This document shows, in pieces, positions 53,170 through 62,480 of a stretch of 64,000 nucleotides of DNA. Source of the DNA: Heligmosomoides polygyrus polygyrus (Eukaryota > Nematoda > Chromadorea > Rhabditida > Heligmosomidae). How positions within the stretch are numbered: position 1 is the first letter of the stretch; each line of letters begins with the position of its first letter. Under the pieces are notes generated by a model. The model did no database searches, had not been told where the DNA came from, and saw only the letters and a list, made by a program, of their open reading frames with translations. The position numbers were made by a program, and so were the translations under genes. The DNA is taken from NCBI GenBank assembly GCA_947396885.1, contig OX377202.1, positions 60,414,034 through 60,478,033 on the forward strand, written 5' to 3'.

Positions 53170-53875
53170 TTGAGCAGAAGCGCTTCCTCGAGAGATTGCT
53201 CATGAATCAAGAAAGTCTGAAGAGTTCATCACTAAATGCATTGAGGCTAAAGTCCCCGACCAACGTAGTCTATCATGCAACGAAGGTTTCGAGAACCTTC
53301 TCATTTGTTTAACCCTCTCTTTTGCTCTTGCTAATCTTTCGGAAGAGAGAGATTTGCATGCATCTCAAATCTATCGATAAGCCTAACCATTTAGCAACGT
53401 GTGCTATAGACCAATGGGATTTCTCCTGGGCAAAGTGCCATCCAGCACCTTCGAGATCTTGTTTAACGAGTGTTGATATTTCATCACACCTCGATCTGGA
53501 AGAATGGAATATAACGCCATCACCGAGTTAAATAGCTATACCTAAGCCTTCAGCTCTCCATTTTCTTATAAATCCCACTGATGGAACTCTTGTGAGTAAA
53601 TCTCGTGCGCAGCCAAGGAATGGCTGGCGACGGCGTGCGTGGCGGTCGGCGCGGCCAAAAGTGAGTAAAAGTTCCGCCCTCCGGATGGATATGAAGCTGC
53701 TGCACGCGGTGTTGTAGGACCTTTTTACTGCTCTGGAAGCGAGGAGTTCTGTAATTTGAGATGTTAGGAAACTGCCATGCTCGTGAGCTGACCGCCTGTT
53801 ATGGGCTACAGAAGACCTCGACGGTGGAGAAGTGAAGGGTAAAGAGTTAATTATTGTAGCCGCGTTTTTGCTCAA
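53170..53875 (-). pseudogene. DIRS-type reverse transcriptase remnant
   Basis: Reading down: FLTSQITELLASRAVKRSY (the 'LLxxxAI' start of the DIRS RT domain), LLTRVPSVGFIRKWRAEGLG, then at 53513-53533 the catalytic box is I-stop-LGDGVIF, where the family has YLDDG. The Tyr is a TAA stop and the first Asp of the pair is Gly. It continues LEGAGWHFAQEKSHWS and WLGLSIDLRCMQISLSSE (the aGxxxNxxKS and LGxxID blocks). The middle (template-binding part) is largely deleted. Confidence 0.72.
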
Positions 53876-53899
53876 AGTTCGTATAGGGGCTTCAAGGTG

Positions 53900-55260
53900 C
53901 CGAACACGATGCCGAAGTTCATTTGGATGATTACGGCAGGAGACCGCCGATCAGTGACCACCCTCAATTATCCAGAAGAAAATTTAAAACCTACCAAAAT
54001 CGGCGGAATTTTCAAAAACGGACGTCTGATTCGTAATCAGCGCCCCAAATAACCGCCTAGATGTTTTTGGACGAGAAAATTTGGCAAACAGTGAAATTAT
54101 CGATTTTCGATGACGTCATCTACACATGCTCAGCCTCTAGCGTCTCGTCCTCGAAGGGAAATTGTTAAAAAATCGATTCTTCTGAAATTGGTCGTGATTG
54201 ACATCTTTCGATAGAGCTTCTCGTGGTGAACGAAACGTTGTTATTGGGAGTGGCGAAAACTCAAATATGGGCAAGTAAGGGGCAGGAGACTTCAACCGCT
54301 AAGTCCGCCGCCTTAAAACGGTAGATGGGGCTAAGGCGGTTTAGGCAGCTAGGGAGTTGCGAGCGCGTCGTCGTAAAGAACCTCGAGCGTTCTGCTCGCC
54401 TGCGCATTTGTAGGCCTTCTCGAAGGGATCGAGTGAATTTGGAAAAAAATTGTGTCACACAAGGCTAACTTGCATTTTCGCACTGGTGTAACTTTGTCCA
54501 ATCATATGCGACATTGCTGTACTACAATTCAGCACATTACTAGAACATTTTGCTGTTTACAAAATCCAAAAGCTGCAACCGGAAAGGTTCACACATGACA
54601 AAGTTGACAACTCTACCACATTACAGTTTTCCCTACTCCCAATAACACCATTCAATTCAGCATGAAAGGCTCTATTGAATGGTGTCAAGAATGGCCCAGT
54701 TCGAAGATATCGATTTTCGATGACGTCATCGTCCGTCTGCAGCGGCCTCGAGCGGCCTCGCCCTCGAATCTGTCAAAAAATCAATATTTCCGAAATTGGT
54801 TGAAATCTATGCTACTCGATAGCGTTTTCGATGCTGAACAGAACGGTGCTATTGCGATGGTCGAACACTCAAACCTGGGCGAGTGAGAGCACAAGAAACT
54901 CTAAACGCTATCTTTCGCCGCTTTAAACTGACAGCTGAGGCTAAGGCAGTTTAGAAAGCTGAGAAGATCTGAGCATGTTATCGTAAAGTACCTTGAGCGC
55001 TCTATTTGCGTATGCATTTCAAGGCCGTTTGCTAGCCAGATCTTCCCGCTGTGGTCCACTGAATTCGAAAAAAATGCGTCACACAAGCCTCACCTGCATT
55101 TTCGCACACCTGTAACATTGCCTTCTCCTAGGCTACACCGCTCTACTTTAGTGTACTACTAGCACATTTTATTGCCTACAAGACCCACTAGATGCACTCA
55201 AAACGATTTGAACTTGAAAGAGTTGTTGCGCTCCGAACATGCCCGCGCGTTGTAAGTGAA
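53900..55260 (-). repeat. two tandem copies of about 500 bp repeat R5 (minus orientation)
   Basis: The two units (about 53930-54480 and 54620-55250) share 'ATCGATTTTCGATGACGTCA', 'GGCGGTTTAGGCAG'/'GGCAGTTTAGAAAG' and 'TGCATTTTCGCAC'. They match, inverted, two units at 62.35-64.0 kb. A minus-strand frame in each reads like CDAFFSNSVDHSGKIWLANG and ERSRYFTITCSDLLSFLNCL, and the corresponding frames in the other copies are similar. I know of no protein family for this. Confidence 0.75.
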
Positions 55261-55560
55261 GTGTGCTTGAGCGTTCTATGACTCAGAGCGTTCCGATCAG
55301 CTGTGGTGATTTCAGACGGAGGAGGCGCGGCGACGCGGCAAAGGGGACAACGAGGACGAGGACGACGGCGACTGGCGGTGCGAGGACGGAGCCCAACGAC
55401 GGCCGCGAAGGACTTCGACTCTCCACTGCCCATCACCCGGATCCTAGGCCCAGAAGCAGTCCACCCTCGACCTCCATTGGACTCATCTCACCTGCGTATC
55501 GACCATGTATTCACTGCTAATAAACTATTGCTAATCGGATTGGGTCTATACCTTTGTCCT
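55261..55560. other. GC-rich unit, unidentified
   Basis: GGAGGCGCGGCGACG-rich sequence ends in CACTGCTAATAAAC, which resembles a transcript 3' end. It might be an LTR or retrocopy border, but no partner is seen. Confidence 0.3.
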
Positions 55561-55565
55561 TGGGA

Positions 55566-55862
55566 AAAAATTTCGAATTTCGAATGATCGAATAATATTC
55601 GATTTTCAAAATTTCGAATTTCGAATGATCGAATAATATTCGATTTTTAAAATTTCGAATTTCGAATGATCGAATAATATTCGATTTTCAAAATTTCGAA
55701 TTTCGAATGATCGAATAATATTCGATTTTCAAAATTTCGAATTTCGAATGATCGAATAATATTCGATTTTCAAAATTTCGAATTTCGAATGATCGAATAA
55801 TATTCGATTTTCAAAAAGTCGAATTTCGAATAATCGAATTTCGAATAGTCGAATATTCGAAT
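55566..55862. repeat. 41 bp TTCGAA satellite, six units
   Basis: The unit is AATTTCGAATTTCGAATGAT plus CGAATAATATTCGATTTTCAA, repeated about six times with very few changes. Each unit is rich in self-complementary TTCGAA and GAATATTC. It ends in shorter TCGAATA steps. Confidence 0.95.
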
Positions 55863-58370
55863 AATCAAATGAACACTATTATTTACTGTCGTCACCCAGT
55901 GGTTGACATTTAATTATTTTTTATTACCCACTGTGAAGGAAATGGATGGCTGCTCCATCCATTTCCTTTACGAGACCAAAGGACAATAACAGCAGTATAA
56001 TGGTAATGAAGCACGCTTTGCTTCCCTAAGAATTCGTGCACCGAGAAGAGAGAAACACCTTGGGTAGGCAGAGCTAGATTGTTATAGGTCTTTCTCTATA
56101 GGTTGCTATCTTTCCTTATGTTATAGCGAAGCTTCCAGGCGGTAAAAGAATGATTATCATGGGCGGAGAAATGACACAAAGGCGATCTGGTGCAGGAAGG
56201 GCGCACTGGAGTCTCATGAATGGCATTCAGTTTGTGTTCTAGCTCCGTTGAAGAGAAACGGACCCGCGTTGGAATCTAATCTGACAAGACACTACGACTT
56301 GGACAGTGTTAGGGCGAAAATGGGGATGGCTCACTTTCATAGGAAACGGAGTATGACTGGCTCTTGTACTCCATAGCCATTGCTCTTCCTCTCTTCTTCA
56401 ACGTCTTTACTGGCAGAAAGCAGGAGCTTTCTAGGCCCCTGAAAGTTCTACCTCCCTACCGCAGCCCCTTCTGCTCTAATCGTTCCCTTGTTGTAACTGG
56501 GGTAGAAATACAAAACGAAGATTCTCCCGTAGTATACTGAAGGTAAAATATCTGTGTACAGGCATAACCCTAATCACTTGCGATTCACGTGAATGGCCAC
56601 ACGCTCGACGGCCGTTTACAAGGGAGCAGGTGCGCAGCGGAGGGCCGCGCTTGCAGCGCTTACTTCGCTTCAACTCACAAGGTCAATGAACTTCCCGTGG
56701 GAATCTTATAAGTGACCTATTGAGCGCTGTGGGGGAGTGTCCGAGAGGCACCTCAGTGATTTAAAACTGAACGCAGCTAAGGGACATTTTATTTAACGAA
56801 TTTACCGAATTTACCTTTTTAACGCGAAACTTTTTCGTTAAAAAGTGGTTGTTAAAAAATTACCGAAAAAATTTAACGCACACCCCTGCTGCCCATCGCC
56901 TCTCCACCACTCTCTACTAATCGAAAATTTAGGGACTTGTACTCCCAAACTCCGGAGATCGAAAGCAGGTTTCGCCCAAACGTCGTCTAGAGGGCTAATT
57001 GAGGTGCTGATCGCAAATCTAGTAAACGTTTTCGCGTGATCGCGTGATTCCACATTTTCATGGGTGATCAAGTTTATCAGTTTGAGTACATAGAATCGCT
57101 TTCTTCACCTACATCTGTGATCAGACTTGCTTTCCAGTCTTCGACTTTGAGATGGAAAGTAGTGCACGAAAAATGGATAATTTAGAAAAAGAAATGACAG
57201 ATTCGTGGCAGCAGCCTAAATAATTTCCTAAGGCGAGGAAAGGACGAAATCGGTGGTTATGACAACCCCATCCTTACTCACGAACACACACTGTGAAATA
57301 TCGTAAGCGGCCAAATTGTCGAAATTGGGTACCATATTCGTGCTCAGCATCCAAAATAACAGTACAGGCTATGTTTGGGCGAAAAAAATCGACCTCCACT
57401 CCACTTTTGGAGTCACAATAGTACAACGCGGCCGGTTATTCTGCACCTTTTCTCGCACATACTCACCGTCGCCTATTGTGGTCGACGGTAACACCGAACG
57501 CGTTTGCCAGCTTCGTGATCAGAACCTCAGCCAACCCTCAGGACAACATTTGTACGAAATTTTATTATCTACTTACGAAGTCATGGGGATTAATACAAGT
57601 ACCTACATTTGCAAAGCCCCCATGTCAGTGCTGGAGAGTGGCCGAGGAAGAATAGGCTGCAAGAAGACCAATAGAATAAGTTAATCATATATGTAAATTT
57701 TAATACTCAAACAGTTTTAAATTCAATGTCTAAACAACGAAGTAGAATTAGAAATAACCTGGAGTATACATGAACTCTAAATCACACTGTACTATAACAA
57801 ACACAAGTGGAAAACAACCAACAACTAAAACAAGTAATAACTGAAACAATGGTAACAACAACACTAAACATGTCTTGTTTCGCCTCTGCCTTCATACAAA
57901 ACATGTTTATAATTAGTCACCCCGAGGCTCATCAGTGAAGAAGGTGACTAATTAATTTAGTTGTTAGTACCGTATTTGGTGTTATATGTAAATGCTACGA
58001 ATACTACGGAGTACAATACTATGGAGTGGGTCAAAAATGATGCATTTATAAGAGATGCTAAAATTAGTAAAATTTACAAGAGAAACGTTCTCTATAGCAA
58101 CCCGACGACTGATCAGCACATCCCAGAGATGGACTGAAGCAACACATTTCGATCATGTTCGTAAATATGGTTAAAATGAGAATATGTTCTACATTTACTA
58201 AAACACACAGCAATCCGTAATCAACTCTCCTAGATTCGAACCTGGACCTCTCCCCGCTATCCACGCCCCGCCTGCAGTGAATGATTCATTTGACCTAATA
58301 AATTGTCAGATTTCTAACATCTAACTATAATTAAAGCTCTATAGCATCTGCATGTTAATTTCTGAGTATT
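55863..58370. other. intergenic with SINE copy and diverged R5 fragment; no gene
   Basis: Contains a 14-bp-stem hairpin at 55936-55968, a SINE-B copy (separate entry), a diverged R5-like piece at about 56930-57040 ('GCTGATCGCAAATCTAGTAAACG') and a minus-strand tRNA-like B box GGTTCGAATCT near 58235. A plus-strand frame at 57316-57684 is unrecognised. No gene can be supported. Confidence 0.4.
56110..56290 (+). repeat. tRNA-like SINE, family B copy 2
   Basis: Matches the minus-strand copy at 39.38-39.50 kb in order: 'AGCTTCCAGGCGGTAAAAGA', 'GGCGGAGAAATGACACAAAG', 'GCACTGGAGTCTCA' and 'AGCTCCGTTGAAGAG'. The A and B boxes are more decayed here. Confidence 0.6.
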
Positions 58371-58374
58371 CCAA

Positions 58375-58565
58375 GGCCATTCAAGGCGTCACTTTCGCCT
58401 TATCAGCCAGCACTGGAGTGCTACAGTTTTTTGTAATTTTTGACCTACCCAGATGCCCGCAGGACATTTGAAGACCATTACGGTGCTTCTTAGACACACC
58501 CTTATAACAAGCAATAGGTCATTTTGGAAATCTCCACGGGAAGTTCATTGACTTCTCTTGTCAGA
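58375..58565. mobile_element. solo end of a Tc4/Tc5-like element
   Basis: The segment (GGCGTCACTTTCGCCTTATC; GGAGTGCTACAGTTTTTTG; ATTTTTGACCTACCCAGA; CTCCACGGGAAGTTCATTGA) is a diverged copy of the terminal arm at 27415-27605 of the Tc4/Tc5-like transposon. No second arm is visible nearby, so it is a solo or truncated end. Confidence 0.75.
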
Positions 58566-58687
58566 TTACGTACACACAATTCGGCGCACTTTGAGCGCGA
58601 AACTCAAACATCGTTTTTTATCATAAGGTCAGACTCCCCTGGTTTTCGAATAAGAGTGCCACTAACTTGTTAAGAGATTGATAAAGA

Positions 58688-58980
58688 ATATTCGAATATT
58701 CGACTATTCGAATATTCGATATTCGAAGCCTTCGAATATTCGAATAAACGAATATTCGAATATTGGCCACTTTCGAATATTCGAATAAACGAATAATTCG
58801 AATATTGGACTTTCTCGAATATTCGAATAATCGAATAATTCGAATATTGGACTTTCTCGAATATTCGAATAATCGAATAATTCGAATATTGGACTTTCTC
58901 GAATATTCGAATAATCGAATAATTCGAATATTGGACTTTTTTCGAATAGTCGAATATTCGAATATTCGAAATTCGAATTT
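58688..58980. repeat. 42 bp TTCGAA satellite, about five units
   Basis: Units read TCGAATATTGGACTTTCTCG followed by AATATTCGAATAATCGAATAAT. It is related in composition to the 55.57 kb satellite (TTCGAA/ATTCGAAT palindromes) but the unit is different. Both strands show long frames (SNIRIIRLFEY repeats) that are repeat artefacts. Confidence 0.95.
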
Positions 58981-58984
58981 ATTG

Positions 58985-59260
58985 GGTCCAGACACTTACT
59001 GCGTACAATTTGCAAGCGGTCGCTCCCATCGACTGAAAGGTTCGATCCTATATGCATTGTTCACGGCGACTCCAAAGGCTAGCTGGACAGCCTTTGAGCA
59101 ATTGGTTAGCAGGAACGCTGGAAATTCATGATAGAGCTTCCCAAACGCTCACTCTACCAGTTGCGAACCCAATCGATTGATAGGTTCATCTCTATAGTAT
59201 TGCACACGGCGCATACTTTAGTCCAGCGGGGACAGATTGGAGCAATTCCCAAGTAGGGCG
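58985..59260 (-). repeat. repeat R6, two copies (minus orientation)
   Basis: Blocks with 'CAAGCGGTCGCTCCCATCGA', 'TGCATTGTTCACGGCG' and 'AAAGGCTAGCTGGACAGC' match, inverted, the units at 62.2-62.48 kb. A second diverged unit follows at about 59180-59260. Confidence 0.7.
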
Positions 59261-59769
59261 GCTAGAAATTTCTATTAAAATTCTCCAAATGGTTCGACAT
59301 AGGCTTGAAGGCTTTACATTTTCCAGTAAGGGCAGATAGAAGCGGAGTGAACATGCCTTTTAACACTCGAAATAGAAATATACAACGCTAAGATGACAGA
59401 AAGCCTTGATTAGGATGGACGATCGCCCAAATGACTGGCACAGGCCAAGCCCAAACGATTTTTTTTTCAAAATTGAGCACAGTGCTTGAGGTATCAAGAA
59501 GTATCCTCCTGAACCGCTTGCATGCATAAGAAAAAGAAAGAAGTTCAATAGTCTCTTGTACTCGATAATATAGCGCGCCCTTGCGTCCAACTCGCTACAT
59601 ATGAAGGGCTATAGTGAATTGTTTCTGGCATATTTAAAGGCTGATTCTGGAAGGCAAGCTAAATAGTGAAATAGAACAAAACTTGCTTATGAGAACCTAA
59701 GGACAAAGCATGAAAATTCGTTGGAAATTTGTGCTGCTCTTCGCTATGCAAATTGTTCCTACTCACCTG
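59261..59769. other. no feature seen
   Basis: No coding frame or repeat that I can support between the R6 units and foldback copy 2. Confidence 0.4.
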
Positions 59770-61218
59770 ACAAGGGAAGGGCCTGAAGCGTATGTCTGAA
59801 CGGGGGGAGCGAGTCATATAGGGAGAATCCTCACGCCTCAGTTGGTTTGAAAATGTGTTTGTTTTTTGCAAAGTCGTTAAACACAAGGAGTAGGGGGTCA
59901 CAATGGGATACGGCGCAGCACGCGTTTGGGGGTCGTGTACAACCGCGATGCGTCTGCAGCCAGTGGCTCAGAGCTCAGGTGGGTAGGGGGTTGACTCGTG
60001 CGAGGGAGTTTAGGGGTAAGGTTCCCCTGCGCTGCTGCACTTTTGCATTTCAACTGATTGGTTGAGATTTTGGGAATTCTGACGTCTATACCATTTTCAG
60101 ACGTTTTCTGCGCATTTTTCCAGCTGTACGCTGTGGTATTCAACATGGTGATAAATGTTCTGCACCAGTGATGCACAGGTACAAAGTGCCTTCCATGGTT
60201 ATGAGCACCAACCGAAATCCAATTGAAGACGTACCCTTTCCTCCGAAACAAGAGTTACACCCGAAAACGTTATCATATGCCCACTGCTTGCTTGCCTCTC
60301 CACGTCCATCAGTTCATCTTGCTGATCCCAATCTTCCTTCTTCCTCCACCTCTTCCAGCTGTCCGTCTTCGTCAACTTCAAGTTGACGTGCTCCGAAGTC
60401 CTTGAGTATGCTGACCATCCGTTCGGCCAGCTTGATTTCTTCCCTCGAAGATTCCTTGTCTAGAGGTGGGCCACACTTCAGCGTGAGCAGGTGGATCACC
60501 ACTCGACCGTCGGGGGCCATTGTTGGTGTTAGGTTCTAGAAAACCTTCAGCACACCTCTGATTTCCAGGTGACAGACAGACATGAGGGAAAGAGTGTATC
60601 GATACCATTTAGCTTAATTTGTGGGATCCGCACACCTTGTTTCTCATTTGAACCACCTTCGACGTCACATCCTGGTCTCCTTTGAAGTCTCCGAGAAGGA
60701 TGGTTTTCCTGAGGCCTTTGGTCCATGTATGGGAACAGACTATGAGGAGCCTGTAGCCTTTATACGCTACCCGTAAGGTGCCCAGTGGTGCTTCATGCAC
60801 TTTGTACCTGTGCATCACTGGTGTTGAACATTTACACATCACCATGTTGAATACCACAACGTACCGCTGGAAAAATGCGCAGAAAACGTCTGAAAATGGT
60901 ATAGACGTCAGAATCCCCCAAATCTCAACCAATCAGTTGAAATGCAAAAGTGCAGCGACAAGGAGAAGCCAAACTCCTGTCCTCTCTCGTACGAGTCAAC
61001 CCCTACCCACCTGCGCTCCGAGCCACTGGCTGCAGAAGCATTGCGGTCGCACAAGACCCGAAACGCGTGCTGCACCGTATCCCATTGTGACCCTCTACTC
61101 CTTGGGTTTAACGACTTGTCAAGAAATAAACGCATTTTCAAACCAATTGAGGGATGGGGATTCTCCCTATATGACTCGCTCCACCCGTCCAGACATACGC
61201 TTCAGACCCTTCCCTTGT
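59770..61218. mobile_element. long-arm foldback element, copy 2, 1,449 bp
   Basis: The left arm (59770 to about 60195) and right arm (about 60795-61218) are inverted copies beginning ACAAGGGAAGGG. They contain 'GAGCGAGTCATATAGGGAGA', 'CACAATGGGATACGGCG' and 'GTGATGCACAGGTACAAAGT'. The centre (about 60200-60790) matches copy 1 in inverse orientation and has additional sequence, including a minus-strand frame MAPDGRVVIHLLTLKCG, EEIKLAERMVSILKDFGA with an acidic EDGQLEEVEEE tail. No transposase is recognised. Target duplications are not evident. Confidence 0.82.
60314..60520 (-). CDS. unrecognised frame inside foldback copy 2
   Basis: A 68-codon frame starting MAPDGRVVIHLLTLKCGPPL and continuing through SREEIKLAERMVSILKDF to a Glu/Asp-rich end. 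Composition and periodicity look protein-like, and it lies in the part of the foldback centre missing from copy 1. It may be a captured host exon or a chance frame. I do not recognise it. Confidence 0.2.
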   Translation of the reverse strand: MAPDGRVVIHLLTLKCGPPLDKESSREEIKLAERMVSILKDFGARQLEVDEDGQLEEVEEEGRLGSAR

Positions 61219-61375
61219 TAGTGCTCAGCACCAGTTTCTGCTGCAAGCGTCGGAGAAGCATGGTGTCGACTTGAGACGAATTCTCTCCACTGTAGTAAAC
61301 GATAAGATGACTTGTGCGTTTGCTGAAGCAAGTGTTGACAACGGCTAGGATACTGAGGTTCAGCATACCCCAGAG

Positions 61376-61780
61376 TTGGATTCTATCATCATTTCGACTG
61401 CCATAACCGATTCCTCCATAGAGAGCGAGCTGTTTCTCTTCGCTTCCGGCGTGCCAAGGCCCTCTTCACTACGTTCAGAAAAGATATCTCTTATCATCAA
61501 CCCACTTCTACCGGTCCGCGAGTACGTCTTACTCTCTCACTGGCCCTTGCATGGTGCAGCCGCGTGTTGTCAAAACCCGGAGGTCGCCCAGTCATTCGTA
61601 AGTATTATGAATAGGTTCAGAGCGCCCTTCGATGAAATGATTATTTGAATGATTCAATCCGTTCTGCAGACTTTCTGTTGCGATGTTCGGCATTAAGAAG
61701 TTGGCATACCAGTTCAGCAAGGCTGTCGGATACGTGGATCCGACTGCTCTTCCACAGCAAGTTCAAGTTAGATGCCAAGA
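61376..61780 (+). other. possible unrecognised host exons with a 69-bp intron
   Basis: A GTAAGT donor at 61601 and a GTTCTGCAG acceptor ending at about 61669 would join MVQPRVVKTRRSPSHS (start 61551) in frame to LSVAMFGIKKLAYQFSKAVG and YVDPTALPQQ. The size and signals of the intron fit nematode genes. I do not recognise the protein, and downstream continuation is unclear. Confidence 0.25.
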
Positions 61781-62200
61781 GTGTGAGAATTACAGGGTAG
61801 GGAGATTATGTAGTGATAAAGAGGGAGCAAAGCGGCTCAGAGGGAGTCATTTCCTTGTACGAAGTAGTTATCCGCCTTCAACACAGAATGTCGGGTGCCT
61901 GTCGAGGGCTACCTTACAATACCGCTGGCGCCGCACGGTCAAAAGTGGGCGAAAAAACGCAAAAATAGCGTCGCAAAGCGTCGCATGATCATAACTCCTT
62001 CAGATTTAGGTTTTTTGAAAAAAGATTGGCACCATTCAATTCGTCTCTTCGAGATCTACACAAACATTTATAAAACTTTACCGGAACACTCATATTTTCG
62101 CCGTGGGTGGTCCAAAATCGACTGGACGGGCGGTTGGAGCAGCTTATTTCCCAGGGTATGCGTGCTTTCGGAGTCTGATAGAGCACCTCCTTTATCAGAA
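61781..62200. other. no recognised gene
   Basis: Short frames only. A plus-strand frame at 61895-62233 has no domain that I know. Confidence 0.35.
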
Positions 62201-62480
62201 ATGTCTTTCCGCCCTACTCAGGAGTTGCTCTAATGCTGTCCAGCTAGCCTTTGGAGTGCGCCGTGAACAATGCATACAGATTCGAACCTTTCAATCTAGG
62301 GGGGGGGAGCACCTTGAAGACTGAGCGTTTGAGAAGTTTTTCAGAAATTTGCAGCCGTCCTAGTCAGGAGTTGCTCTAAAGCTGTCTAGCGAGCATTTGG
62401 AGTGCGCCGTGAACAATGCGTACAGATTCGCACTTTTTAATCGAGGGGGCGACCGCTCGCAAATTGCACTCACGGGCGTG
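62200..62480 (+). repeat. repeat R6, two copies (plus orientation)
   Basis: Two units with 'CAGGAGTTGCTCTAA', 'GCTGTCTAGCGAGCATTTGG' or 'GCTGTCCAGCTAGCC', and 'GTGCGCCGTGAACAATGC'. They match the inverted units at 58.99-59.26 kb. Confidence 0.75.

Larger units (their letters stand above)
51110..53890 (-). mobile_element. DIRS-type tyrosine-recombinase retroelement, degenerate
   Basis: On the minus strand the domain order is reverse transcriptase (about 53875-53170), RNase H (about 53130-52510), linker, then tyrosine recombinase (51848-51130). This order and the recombinase in place of an integrase define DIRS-like retroelements, known in nematodes from the PAT element. No terminal or split direct repeats could be located, so the true ends are unknown. 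All domains are frameshifted. Confidence 0.8.

Noticed and set aside
55303..55587. Arg-rich plus-strand frame in GC-rich block
   Set aside because: Low-complexity GC-rich sequence running into the satellite; no conservation signal visible.
58621..59131. Open frames of about 120 codons on both strands with SNIRIIRLFEY repeats
   Set aside because: They are translations of the 42 bp satellite; a stop-free unit repeated in frame gives long frames without coding meaning.
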